From Pseudomonadota bacterium (GTDB lineage: Bacteria > Pseudomonadota > Gammaproteobacteria > Burkholderiales > Burkholderiaceae_C): 46,506 nt of DNA. The position numbers and the translations under genes are program-made. The notes beneath the pieces are model-generated. The model was not told where the DNA came from, made no database searches, and saw only the letters and a program-made list of their open reading frames with translations. This document shows, one piece after another, positions 1-8,108 of this stretch; the first letter of the stretch is position 1; each line of letters starts with the position of its first letter. The DNA lies in NCBI GenBank assembly GCA_963204815.1, contig CAUJHQ010000103.1, positions 1 through 46,506 on the forward strand. Direction: 5' to 3'.

Positions 1-245
1 CCGCTGAGGGGTTGAACCATGAATACATGGCTCAACCGGGGCGCCTCCGGCGGCCTGGCAGGGGCCTGACGACAGCAAGAAGAATCAGCCAACAGCCAAT
101 TCACCCAACCGCCTCACACACAGAAATCCTGACGGCCCCGCTCAGCGGCCTTCGACATGGTGGCAAATCTGAGGCCTAACGTGTTATCGGCCCCACCCAC
201 TCTATCCACCCTCACACATCCCTGTCTACATCTATCCAAGAATGT
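1..245. other. Gene-free left edge, candidate integron platform side
   Basis: No convincing gene on either strand. Positions 10-37 form an imperfect inverted repeat (arms GGTTGAaCCATG and CATGGcTCAACC around AATA), which could be a hairpin or a terminator of something to the left. Positions 60-245 look less GC-rich than the rest of the window. A 7-mer GCCTAAC at 174-180 fits the integron core-site consensus (RYYYAAC, read as GTTAGGC on the minus strand). I could not find the partner core and L boxes that a full attC needs. Confidence 0.5.
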
Positions 246-641
246 CTATCGGCGCTGTTCGTCCCTGGACATCTTCTGGATGGACTGCCGTAGGCGACCG
301 GCAATTCCGAGTGCGGTTGCGGTGCCGTACGTCATGCGCCACGCGTCGTGTTCCACCGACCAGGTCGCGCCCATCGCTGAGGCGCGACGCCGCAGTTCGG
401 ATTCGCGCAGCGCGATCGGCACGTACACGATCGCGCGCAGGTTCGGGCGTCGCTTCACGGGGCCTTCGTCGATGATCAATTCCACCGTCGTGCACCGACG
501 CCGTCCGCGGCCGTCTTCGCGGTAGCGCACGCACACGAGCGCGTCACCGTACTGGCGCAGCAGTCTCAGCGTGCCGGGCTGGTGCGGCCGCAGCGTCTTG
601 GTGACGCGGGGATAGCGCGGCGGGGGCGGCAGTACCGACAT
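246..641 (-). CDS. Small basic hypothetical protein divergent from intI
   Basis: A 131-residue Arg-rich protein of unknown function. It contains a segment of the type [20 protein letters not shown] followed by VCVRYRED, then a short beta-rich stretch ([10 protein letters not shown]) and a C-terminal part with [12 protein letters not shown] and [11 protein letters not shown] recall similar small proteins in beta- and gammaproteobacterial accessory regions, but I can name no function. ATG at 641 is preferred over ATG at 659 because a GGGAG Shine-Dalgarno lies just upstream of 641. It reads away from the integrase, the orientation expected of a first integron cassette, and its promoter region is shared with the LexA box. 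It could equally be a non-cassette neighbour. Confidence 0.6.
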   Translation of the reverse strand: MSVLPPPPRYPRVTKTLRPHQPGTLRLLRQYGDALVCVRYREDGRGRRRCTTVELIIDEGPVKRRPNLRAIVYVPIALRESELRRRASAMGATWSVEHDAWRMTYGTATALGIAGRLRQSIQKMSRDEQRR

Positions 642-707
642 CGGTCTTCTCCCGGGCATTCAGGGCAATCCGCCGGAAGGGCTGGCGCCGACATGCTGCG
701 CCTGGTA

Positions 708-723
708 CTGTACATACATACAG
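708..723 (+). promoter_or_regulatory. LexA (SOS) box upstream of intI-dnaE2
   Basis: The sequence is CTGTACATACATACAG, a perfect CTGT-N8-ACAG match with the alternating AT core typical of LexA operators in Beta- and Gammaproteobacteria. Flanks TA on the left and TT on the right also fit. It ends 26 nt before the intI ATG at 750, where bound LexA would block the intI promoter. It also lies about 67 nt from the divergent gene starting at 641, so it may affect that promoter. SOS control of integron integrases and of dnaE2 operons is established in other bacteria; here one box would serve both. Confidence 0.88.
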
Positions 724-749
724 TTTTCCGTCAAGACAGGAGCCCATCC

Positions 750-2006
750 ATGAGTGCCTCCGGTTCCACGAACGACGACCCCCTGGCCGTCCCGACGCAG
801 CCGACATCCCGGCCACCCCGCCTCCTCGACGCCCTGCGCCAGCAGATCCGTTACCTGCACTACAGCCTGCGCACCGAAGAGGCCTACGTGCATTGGGTGC
901 GCGCCTTCATCCGCTACCACCGCCTGCGCCACCCGGCCGAGATGTCGCGCGACGACATCGAGGCCTTCCTCACCTGGCTTGCCACCGAACGCCGGGTCGC
1001 GCCGTCCACGCACAGCCAGGCCTTGTCGGCGCTGCTGTTCCTCTACCAGAAGGTGCTCAACATCTCGCTGCCCTGGCTCGACGACGTGGGGCGTCCGAAG
1101 CCGCAGCGCCGCCTGCCGGTGGTGCTGTCGCACGACGAGGTGGCGCGCGTGCTCGCCGCCTTGCCCGAAGGCCCGCACCGCCTGCTGGCCGAACTGCTCT
1201 ACGGCACCGGCATGCGCCTGATGGAAGGCCTGCGCCTGCGCGTGAAGGACATCGAATTCGAGCGCCGCGCCATCATCGTGCGCGAAGGCAAGGGCTTCAA
1301 GGACCGCGTCGTGATGCTGCCCGCCGCGCTGGAAGCGCCGCTGCGCGCCCAGCTGGCCGACGCGCACCGCCTCTGGGCCGACGATCGTGCGGCGCAGCTG
1401 GCCGGCGTCTGGCTCCCCCACGCGCTGGAGCGCAAGTACCCGCGCGCGGCCTTGTCCTGGTCCTGGCACTGGGTGTTCCCGCAGGCGCAGACCAGCACCG
1501 ATCCGCGCAGCGGCCTCGTGCGCCGCCACCACCTGCCGGACCAGGCCTTCCAGCGCGCCTTCCGTGCCGCCGTCGCCGCCGCCGGCATCGACAAGCCGGC
1601 CTCGCCGCATACGCTGCGCCATTCGTTCGCCACCCACCTGCTGCAGTCGGGCTACGACATCCGCACCGTGCAGGAACTGCTCGGCCATGCCGACGTCAGC
1701 ACGACGATGGTCTACACGCACGTGCTGCGCCTGGGCGGCGGCGCGGTGCGCAGCCCGCTCGACAACCTGGCCGTCGCGCGCAGCGCGCCGCCCGTGCCCT
1801 CGCCGCCGCAGGCGCGCTACGCCACCCTCACGCCCGACACCCCCCGCCGCCCGCCGCGTGCCCGCGAACCCGAACCGTGCTACTCCAGCAACCCCGCCAA
1901 CCCCGTCCCCCGGTCGACCGGCCGGCGGCACCGCCCGGCCGCCCACGCCGGCCGGCGCTGCCCGGCTACGCCGAACTCCACTGCCGCAGCAACTTCAGCT
2001 TCCTGA
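750..2006 (+). CDS. intI: Integron integrase (tyrosine recombinase IntI) with long C-terminal tail
   Basis: Tyrosine recombinase that would catalyse attC x attI cassette recombination. The SAM-like N-terminal domain covers about residues 22-110 and the catalytic domain about 120-335. Catalytic residues visible are R156 ([12 protein letters not shown]), a Lys in [10 protein letters not shown]287 and R290 ([11 protein letters not shown]), H313 (LLGHAD) and nucleophile Y322 (TTMVYTHV). The IntI-specific insertion is present ([20 protein letters not shown]), which separates it from XerC/D and phage integrases. ATG 750 is chosen because AGGAG at 738-742 is well spaced; in-frame ATG 582 lies upstream of the LexA box. 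Usual IntI ends near residue 340 (RSPLDNL). Here about 78 Pro/Arg-rich residues follow and run through the 5' end of dnaE2 in another frame. SOS-regulated by the box at 708-723. Confidence 0.93.
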   Translation: MSASGSTNDDPLAVPTQPTSRPPRLLDALRQQIRYLHYSLRTEEAYVHWVRAFIRYHRLRHPAEMSRDDIEAFLTWLATERRVAPSTHSQALSALLFLYQKVLNISLPWLDDVGRPKPQRRLPVVLSHDEVARVLAALPEGPHRLLAELLYGTGMRLMEGLRLRVKDIEFERRAIIVREGKGFKDRVVMLPAALEAPLRAQLADAHRLWADDRAAQLAGVWLPHALERKYPRAALSWSWHWVFPQAQTSTDPRSGLVRRHHLPDQAFQRAFRAAVAAAGIDKPASPHTLRHSFATHLLQSGYDIRTVQELLGHADVSTTMVYTHVLRLGGGAVRSPLDNLAVARSAPPVPSPPQARYATLTPDTPRRPPRAREPEPCYSSNPANPVPRSTGRRHRPAAHAGRRCPATPNSTAAATSAS

Positions 2007-5000
2007 GCGGGGCTTCGCACCCCGAGGAACTGGTCGCGCGCGCGCAGGCGCTCGGTTATTCGGCCCTCGCGCTCACCGACGAATGTTCGGTGGCCGGTGC
2101 CGTGCGCGCGCACGCCGAGGCCGAACGCCTGCAGTTCCGCCTCATCGTCGGCACCGAGATGCAGCTCTCGCCGCCGCCCGCCGCCGGCAGCGCGCGCAAG
2201 GGTGCCGCCGCGCCGGCCACCGCCGAGCCGCGCCTCGTGCTGCTGGCGCAGTCGCGCCGCGGCTACGGCAACCTCGTGCGCTGGATCACCGTTGCGCGCC
2301 GCCGCGCGCCCAAGGGCCACTACCTCGCGCACCGCGGCGACGTCGAAGGCAAGGTGCCGACCGCGCCCATGCTGGCCGGCCTGCCGGACTGCATCGCGCT
2401 GCTGCTGCCCGACGCGTCGCAGCCCTTCGAGACCGTGTTCGCGCACGCGATGTGGCTGAAGACCTGGTTCGGCCCCGACCGCGCGTTCATCGCCGTCGAA
2501 CTGCTGCAGCGCCCGCACGACGCGCTGCTCGTCGACACCGTCACGCGCGTCGCCGACGTCACCGGCCTGCCGCTGTGCGCCGCCGGCGGCGTGCTGATGC
2601 ACCAGCGCTCGCGCAAGGCGCTGCTCGACGTGCTCGCCGCCACGCGCCTGAAGCAGCCGGTGGCCGCCTGCGGCACGGCGCTGCAAGCGAATGCCGAAGT
2701 GCACCTGCGCGCCCGCGTGCGCCTGGCCGCGCTCTACCGCCCCGAATGGCTGCAGGCCACGCTGCAGGTCGCCGGCCGCTGCAGCTTCTCGCTCGCCCAG
2801 CTGCGCTACGAATACCCGCGCGAGATCGTGCCCGCCGGCCAGACGCCCACCACCTGGCTGCGCGAGCTGACGGAACGTGGCGCGCGCGAGCGCTACCCCG
2901 CCGGCCTGCCGCCCGCCGTGCGCGCCATGATCGAGCACGAGCTCGCGCTCATCGGCCAGCTCGCCTACGAGCCGTACTTCCTGACCGTGTCCGACATCGT
3001 GCAGTGGGCGCGTGCGCAGGGCATCCTGTGCCAGGGCCGCGGCAGCGCCGCCAACTCGGCCGTCTGCTACTGCCTGGGCGTGACCGCGGTCGACCCCGAG
3101 CGCCACACGATGCTGCTCTTCGAACGCTTCATCAGCGCCGAACGCAACGAGCCGCCCGACATCGACATCGACTTCGAGCACCAGCGCCGCGAAGAGGTCA
3201 TCCAGTACATCTACAGGAAGTACGGCCGCCAGCGCGCCGCGCTCACCGCGGTCGTCATCAGCTACCGGCCGCGCTCGGCCCTGCGCGACGTCGGCCGCGC
3301 GCTCGGCATCGACCTCGACCGCATCGATGCCGTCGCCAAGAGCCAGCACTGGTTCGACGGCCGCAGCATCAGCGCCGAGCGCCTGCGCGAGAACGGCTTC
3401 GACCCCGCCGCGCGCACCACGCGGCTGTGGGTCGAGCTCACCGAAACGCTGATCGGCTTCCCGCGCCACCTGAGCCAGCACCCCGGCGGCTTCGTCATCG
3501 CGCGCGACGACCTCGCCGAGCTGGTGCCGGTGGAGAACGCCGCCATGGCCGACCGCAACGTCATCCAGTGGGACAAGGACGACCTCGACGCGCTGCGCCT
3601 GCTGAAGGTGGACATCCTCGCGCTGGGCATGCTGTCGGCGATCCGGCGCGCGCTCGACCTCATCGGCGCCAAGCGCGGCGCGCCGCTGGCCATGCACCAG
3701 ATCCCGCACGACGACGCCGTCTACGCGATGCTCGCGCGCGGCGACAGCATCGGCACCTTCCAGGTCGAGAGCCGGGCGCAGATGAGCATGCTGCCGCGCC
3801 TGAAGCCGAAGGCGTTCTACGACCTCGTGATCGAGGTCGCCATCGTGCGCCCCGGCCCCATCCAGGGCGGCATGGTCCACCCCTACCTGCGGCGTCGCAA
3901 CGGCGAGGAAGCGGTCGACTACCCGAGCGACGAGGTGAAGAAGGCGCTCGAACGCACGCTCGGCGTGCCGATCTTCCAGGAACAGGTGATGCAGCTCGCC
4001 ATCCTGGCCGCCGACTTCACGCCCGGCGAAGCCGACCAGCTGCGCCGCGCGATGGCGGCCTGGAAGCGCAAGGGGGGCCTCGGGCCGTTCTATGACCGCC
4101 TCGTCGGCCGCATGGTCGCCAAGGGCTACGAGCGCGAGTACGCCGAGCGCATCTTCAAGCAGATCGAAGGCTTCGGCGAATACGGATTCCCGGAAAGCCA
4201 CGCCGCCAGCTTCGCGCTGCTGGTCTACGTCAGCGCGTGGATCAAGCACCGCCACCCCGACGCCTTCCTCGCCGCGCTGCTGAACAGCCAGCCGATGGGC
4301 TTCTACGCCCCGGCGCAACTGGTGCGCGACGCGCGCGAGCACGGCGTGACGGTGCTGCCGCCCGACGTGCACCGCAGCGGCTGGGACACCGGGCTGGAAG
4401 GCGAGGGCGCTTGCGGGGATGGCCTGCGCGACGTGCGCCTGGGCTTCAGCCGCATCGCCGGCTTCCCCGAAGACGCCGCCATGCGCCTCGTCGCCGCGCG
4501 CCTGGCCGACGGCCCCTTCGCGAGCCCCGAAGATCTGGCCCGCCGCGCCACGCTCGACGCGCGCGCGCTGTCGCTGCTGGCGCAGGCCGATGCGTTGTTG
4601 CCGCTCACCGGCCATCGCCACCAGGCCGCCTGGGCGGTGGCCGGCGTCGACACGCGCGCCACGCCGATGCTGCGCGCCACGCGCACGCACGAAGGCGCGG
4701 TCGAGCTGCCCGCGCCGGGCGCGGCCGACACCGTGCTGGCCGACTACCGCAGCACGGGCTTGAGCCTGACGCAGCACCCGGTGGCCTTGCTGCGGCCCGA
4801 ACTCGCCGCCTTCCAGGTGCAGCCCGCCGCCGTGCTGAACGGCTACCCGCACGGCCGGCTGGCGCGCGCCAGCGGCATCGTCACGCACCGCCAGCGCCCG
4901 GAAACGGCCAAGGGCGTCGTCTTCGTCACGCTGGAGGACGAGACCGGCGCCGTCAACGTCATCGTCTGGCCCACGGTGGCCGAAGCGCAGCGCCAGCCGC

Positions 5001-5137
5001 TGCTGGCGAGCACGCTGCTCACGGTGTACGGCGTCTGGCAGCGTGAAGGGGAGGTGCGCCACCTGGTGGCCAAGAAGCTGGTCGACCACTCGGCGCTGCT
5101 GCAGGGGCTGGCGTCGAAGAGCCGCAACTTCCGTTGA
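1877..5137 (+). CDS. dnaE2: Error-prone DNA polymerase DnaE2 (ImuC)
   Basis: Alternative C-family DNA polymerase for translesion synthesis and damage-induced mutagenesis, normally acting with ImuA/ImuB. At 1086 aa it is family length. The PHP domain starts at [19 protein letters not shown]; the palm has [15 protein letters not shown] and the catalytic Asp triad D428 and D430 (PDIDIDFE) plus D579 ([11 protein letters not shown]). Then come [15 protein letters not shown] and a C-terminal OB domain ([20 protein letters not shown]); it ends SKSRNFR as DnaE2 does. The only plausible start is GTG 1877, about 28 codons before the first conserved residues and without a clear Shine-Dalgarno. It overlaps the intI frame by 130 nt, so translation may be coupled to intI. 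imuA and imuB are not adjacent. The esterase gene starts 11 nt after the stop. Confidence 0.94.
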   Translation: MLLQQPRQPRPPVDRPAAPPGRPRRPALPGYAELHCRSNFSFLSGASHPEELVARAQALGYSALALTDECSVAGAVRAHAEAERLQFRLIVGTEMQLSPPPAAGSARKGAAAPATAEPRLVLLAQSRRGYGNLVRWITVARRRAPKGHYLAHRGDVEGKVPTAPMLAGLPDCIALLLPDASQPFETVFAHAMWLKTWFGPDRAFIAVELLQRPHDALLVDTVTRVADVTGLPLCAAGGVLMHQRSRKALLDVLAATRLKQPVAACGTALQANAEVHLRARVRLAALYRPEWLQATLQVAGRCSFSLAQLRYEYPREIVPAGQTPTTWLRELTERGARERYPAGLPPAVRAMIEHELALIGQLAYEPYFLTVSDIVQWARAQGILCQGRGSAANSAVCYCLGVTAVDPERHTMLLFERFISAERNEPPDIDIDFEHQRREEVIQYIYRKYGRQRAALTAVVISYRPRSALRDVGRALGIDLDRIDAVAKSQHWFDGRSISAERLRENGFDPAARTTRLWVELTETLIGFPRHLSQHPGGFVIARDDLAELVPVENAAMADRNVIQWDKDDLDALRLLKVDILALGMLSAIRRALDLIGAKRGAPLAMHQIPHDDAVYAMLARGDSIGTFQVESRAQMSMLPRLKPKAFYDLVIEVAIVRPGPIQGGMVHPYLRRRNGEEAVDYPSDEVKKALERTLGVPIFQEQVMQLAILAADFTPGEADQLRRAMAAWKRKGGLGPFYDRLVGRMVAKGYEREYAERIFKQIEGFGEYGFPESHAASFALLVYVSAWIKHRHPDAFLAALLNSQPMGFYAPAQLVRDAREHGVTVLPPDVHRSGWDTGLEGEGACGDGLRDVRLGFSRIAGFPEDAAMRLVAARLADGPFASPEDLARRATLDARALSLLAQADALLPLTGHRHQAAWAVAGVDTRATPMLRATRTHEGAVELPAPGAADTVLADYRSTGLSLTQHPVALLRPELAAFQVQPAAVLNGYPHGRLARASGIVTHRQRPETAKGVVFVTLEDETGAVNVIVWPTVAEAQRQPLLASTLLTVYGVWQREGEVRHLVAKKLVDHSALLQGLASKSRNFR

Positions 5138-5148
5138 CAATCCGCGCC

Positions 5149-5859
5149 ATGTCCCTGCAACTGCCCATCGAATGGCTGCCCGCCGGCGGCGCCCCCGAAC
5201 AACTGCTGGTCCTGCTGCACGGCGTGGGCGCCAGCGGCAGCGGCATGGCCGGCTTCGCGCAGATGCTGCGCAACGAATTCCCGCAGGCCGCCGTGCTGGC
5301 GCCCGATGCGCCGAACCCGTTCGACGGCGGCGGCCTCGGCCGCCAGTGGTTCTCGGTTGCCGGTGTCGACGAGGCCAACCGCCCGGCGCGCGTGGCCGCC
5401 GCGCTGCCGGCGCTGGTCGACTGGGTCAAGGCGACGCAGCGGCGCCTGGGCGTCGGCCCGGCGGCCACCGCGCTCGCCGGCTTCTCGCAGGGCGGCATCC
5501 TCGCGCTCGAGGCGGCCGCGCTCGAAGACGGACTCGCCGGCCGCGTGCTCGCCTTCGGCGCGCGTTATGCGCAGCTGCCAGCGGCGGCGCCGCGCCACAC
5601 CACCGTGCACCTGTTCCACGGCGCCGCCGACCCCGTGATCGCTGCCACGCACGCGCGCGCCGCGCTCGAACACCTGGGCGCGCTGAACGGCGACGCCACG
5701 ATGGACGTTGCCGAAGGCATCGGCCACGAACTGCACCCCGTGCTGGCGCAGCGTGCGCTGTTCCGCCTGCGCAACCACATCCCCGCGCGCACCTGGGCCG
5801 CCGCGCTCGGCGCCGTGCCGGGCCGGCCCGCCGCTGCCGACGACGACGAAGAGCGTTGA
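5149..5859 (+). CDS. Serine esterase, phospholipase/carboxylesterase family (YpfH-like)
   Basis: Alpha/beta hydrolase of the phospholipase/carboxylesterase family, 236 aa. Catalytic triad visible: S113 in GFSQGG, D161 in GAADPVI and H193 in GIGHELHP. The oxyanion region is LLHGVGASG. Length and motif layout match E. coli YpfH; the physiological substrate of that family is unclear. ATG 5149 is chosen over an in-frame TTG at 5134 that would overlap dnaE2. It lies 11 nt after dnaE2 and 5 nt before yaaA, so it probably belongs to the SOS-box-controlled unit, though an internal promoter is not excluded. No signal peptide, so cytoplasmic. Confidence 0.87.
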   Translation: MSLQLPIEWLPAGGAPEQLLVLLHGVGASGSGMAGFAQMLRNEFPQAAVLAPDAPNPFDGGGLGRQWFSVAGVDEANRPARVAAALPALVDWVKATQRRLGVGPAATALAGFSQGGILALEAAALEDGLAGRVLAFGARYAQLPAAAPRHTTVHLFHGAADPVIAATHARAALEHLGALNGDATMDVAEGIGHELHPVLAQRALFRLRNHIPARTWAAALGAVPGRPAAADDDEER

Positions 5860-5864
5860 TCCCC

Positions 5865-6650
5865 ATGCTGTACCTGCTGTCGCCTTCGAAGGCGCTCGAC
5901 TACGAGACCCCGGTGCCCGCCGCGGTCGAGAAGAAGGCCACCGAGCCGCTGTTCGCCGACGACGCGGCGGCGCTGATCGAGGTCATGCGCCGCAAGACGC
6001 CGGCCCAGGTGGCGAGCCTGATGGACCTGTCGGATGCGCTCGCCACGCTCAACGTCGGCCGCTATGCCGCCTGGCAGCGCGCGGCCACGCCGGCCAACAG
6101 CAAGCCGGCCGTGCTCGCCTTCGACGGCGACGTCTACGACGGCCTGCAGGCGAAGACGCTGAAGGCCGCCGACCTCGCCTGGGCGCAGGAGCACGTGGTG
6201 CTGCTGTCCGGCCTGTACGGCGTGCTGCGACCGCTCGACCGCCTGCAGCCCTACCGCCTGGAGATGGGTACGGCCGTGAAGACCCCGCGCGGCAAGGACC
6301 TCTACGCGTACTGGGGCGACACCCTCGCCCAGCACCTGAACGCGCGCCAGGCCGGCGAGGCGCGGCCGGTGGTCGTCAACCTGGCCTCGATCGAATACTC
6401 CCGCGCCGCGCTGCGCCCGGCGCTGCGCGCGCGCGTCATCGACTGCGTGTTCGAGGACTGGAAGGCCGGCCAGTACAAGATCATCAGTTTCTTCGCCAAG
6501 CGCGCGCGCGGCGCGATGGCGCGCTGGGCCATCGAGCACCGCGTGAAGACGCCGAACAAGCTCGAAGGCTTCGACGCCGACGGCTACGCCTTCGACGCCG
6601 CCGCGTCCACGCCCGACCGGCTCGTCTTCCGCCGCCGCACCGCCGCCTGA
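5865..6650 (+). CDS. yaaA: Peroxide stress protein YaaA (DUF328)
   Basis: 261-residue YaaA-family protein. It opens with the family signature MLYLLSPSKALDYETP and has FDGDVYDGLQA, VLLSGLYGVLRPLDRLQPYR, LYAYWGDTLA, NLASIEYSRA and YKIISFFAKRARG, all typical of the family. In E. coli YaaA lowers intracellular free iron during peroxide stress and so limits oxidative DNA damage. Its place 5 nt after the esterase and downstream of intI-dnaE2 suggests co-transcription with the DNA-damage genes. That is an inference: no separate OxyR site was recognised. Confidence 0.93.
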   Translation: MLYLLSPSKALDYETPVPAAVEKKATEPLFADDAAALIEVMRRKTPAQVASLMDLSDALATLNVGRYAAWQRAATPANSKPAVLAFDGDVYDGLQAKTLKAADLAWAQEHVVLLSGLYGVLRPLDRLQPYRLEMGTAVKTPRGKDLYAYWGDTLAQHLNARQAGEARPVVVNLASIEYSRAALRPALRARVIDCVFEDWKAGQYKIISFFAKRARGAMARWAIEHRVKTPNKLEGFDADGYAFDAAASTPDRLVFRRRTAA

Positions 6651-6736
6651 GGTGGCGGCCGGCGGTTACGCCGCGTGACATTGCGGCGGCCCCGGCCGGC
6701 CCGCCTGCGCGCGCCGTGCTTTGCGACAATTGCGCC

Positions 6737-7597
6737 ATGAGCACCGCCACCCAGACCGTCACCGAGGACCTGCGTCGCTGGATCATCGCCCAGGCCGAGG
6801 CCGGCTGCCGGCCGGAAGACATCGTCGCCGCGATGACGAAGAGCGGCTGGGACGAGGACGTCGCGCTCGACGCGCTCGAGAACACGCTGCGCGACCGGCT
6901 CGACCAGGTCGCGCGCGAACGCGCCTCGATCCCGCCGCCGGTGCCCGTGCCCGAGCCGACGGTCGGCGGCGGCCACCCGGTGCTCGACGGCGGCGACCGC
7001 GAGGTGCGCGTGCTGCTGAAGATGCAGAGCCCGCGCGTCATCGTCTTCGGCGGCCTGCTGTCCGACGAGGAATGCGACGCGCTGGTCGAACTGGCCAAGC
7101 CCAAGCTCGCGCGTTCCGAGACCGTGGTCAACGCCACCGGCGGCAGCGAGGTCAATGCCGCGCGCACCAGCGAAGGCATGTTCTTCGACCGTGGCGCCAT
7201 CGGCCTCGTCGACCGCATCGAGCGCCGCATCGCGCGCCTCGTCAACTGGCCGGTCGAGAACGGCGAAGGCATCCAGGTGCTGCACTACAGCCCGGGCGCC
7301 GAATACAAGCCGCACCACGACTACTTCGACCCCGTGCACCCCGGCACCGCCACCATCCTGCAGCGCGGCGGCCAGCGCGTCGGCACCGTCGTCATGTACC
7401 TCAACACCCCCGCGGCGGGCGGCGGCACCACCTTCCCGGACGTCGGCCTCGAGGTCGCGCCGATCAAGGGCAACGCCGTCTTCTTCAGCTACGACCGCGC
7501 GCACACCGTCACCAAGACGCTGCACGGCGGCGCGCCGGTGATCGACGGCGAGAAGTGGGTGGCGACGAAGTGGCTGCGCGAGCGCGTCTTCGTCTGA
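6737..7597 (+). CDS. Prolyl 4-hydroxylase-type Fe(II)/2-oxoglutarate dioxygenase
   Basis: 286 aa. The N-terminal 60 residues form a helical region (EAGCRPEDIVAAMTKSGWDE) seen in bacterial P4H-like proteins, followed by a Pro-rich linker (residues 65-75) and the catalytic double-stranded beta-helix. Iron ligands are H193 and D195 (YKPHHDYF) and distal H263 (LHGGAPV). The 2-oxoglutarate-binding Lys is K273 (GEKWVATKW). It would hydroxylate prolyl residues of a protein, identity unknown. It starts 86 nt after yaaA, so it may have its own promoter. Parts of its middle and its 3' end recur in degraded form at 7995-8100. Confidence 0.92.
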   Translation: MSTATQTVTEDLRRWIIAQAEAGCRPEDIVAAMTKSGWDEDVALDALENTLRDRLDQVARERASIPPPVPVPEPTVGGGHPVLDGGDREVRVLLKMQSPRVIVFGGLLSDEECDALVELAKPKLARSETVVNATGGSEVNAARTSEGMFFDRGAIGLVDRIERRIARLVNWPVENGEGIQVLHYSPGAEYKPHHDYFDPVHPGTATILQRGGQRVGTVVMYLNTPAAGGGTTFPDVGLEVAPIKGNAVFFSYDRAHTVTKTLHGGAPVIDGEKWVATKWLRERVFV

Positions 7598-7677
7598 CCC
7601 GCCGTCAACCTGAAGCCATCGACTGCGTTGTGGTCAAGGCGCACTCCGCGCTGCCCACGACATCCCAGGATTCCTCC

Positions 7678-7899
7678 ATGAACAAGCTCATCGCCCTGCT
7701 CGCCGCCGCTGCCTTCTCGACCGGCGTGCTGGCCCAGGCCGCCGCCCCGGCCGCCCCGGCCGCTCCCGCGGCGCCCGCCGCCCCGGCCGTTGCCGCCGCC
7801 CCGGCCAAGGCCGAAGCCGCGAAGCCGGCCGCCGCGAAGAAGACCGTCAAGGCCAAGAAGGCCACGAAGAAGGCCAAGGACGCCGCCAAGGCCGCCTGA
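7678..7899 (+). CDS. Small exported Ala/Pro/Lys-rich protein
   Basis: 73 residues. The first 20 are a clear signal peptide (MNKLIALLAAAAFSTGVLAQ, cleavage after VLA). The mature part is low complexity: four AAP-type repeats, then a strongly basic Lys/Ala tail (KKTVKAKKATKKAKDAAKAA) resembling histone H1-like tails. Such proteins are common in Burkholderiales and uncharacterised. The signal peptide argues for periplasmic location, perhaps binding polyanions; this is speculation. The ATG is the only sensible start. Confidence 0.75.
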   Translation: MNKLIALLAAAAFSTGVLAQAAAPAAPAAPAAPAAPAVAAAPAKAEAAKPAAAKKTVKAKKATKKAKDAAKAA

Positions 7900-7994
7900 T
7901 CGACCTGAAGCCCGGGGCTCGGTGTCCCAGCACCTGCATTCGCCGGTGCTGAGCACGCGCGGCCCCGGGGCCCCGCGCGGCCGCGGCGCGCAGC

Positions 7995-8100
7995 CTCGCG
8001 CGCCTCGTCAACGGCCCGGTCGACAACGGCCCGAGCGCCGAAGACCTCCCGCACCGCATTCGGGTGGCGACGAAGTGGCTGCGCGGGCGCGTCGTCGTCC
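7995..8100 (+). pseudogene. Decayed fragment of the prolyl 4-hydroxylase gene
   Basis: Two blocks match the intact gene at 6737-7597. Bases 7996-8030 read LARLVNGPVDNG, matching IARLVNWPVENG. Bases 8064-8099 read VATKWLRGRVVV, matching the C-terminus VATKWLRERVFV with about 34 of 36 nt identical. The roughly 290 nt between them in the intact gene are replaced by about 33 unrelated nt. The frame is open across both blocks but there is no start or catalytic core. It looks like a tandem second copy with a large internal deletion, ending next to the DUF4010 gene. Confidence 0.7.
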
Positions 8101-8108
8101 GACGGCGC

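Noticed and set aside
10..37. Inverted repeat taken as the L''-L' part of an attC
   Set aside because: Arms look like L boxes, but no GTTRRRY core lies within 5-6 nt to the right and the left flank is outside the window.
893..1876. dnaE2 frame extended upstream through intI
   Set aside because: That part is Arg/Pro/Ala-rich frame noise inside the integrase; DnaE2 homology starts only after about 1960.
1880..5140. Minus-strand open frame of 1086 codons opposite dnaE2
   Set aside because: Frame kept open by high GC3 on the other strand; low-complexity Ala/Arg/Gly/His/Asp product with no domain.
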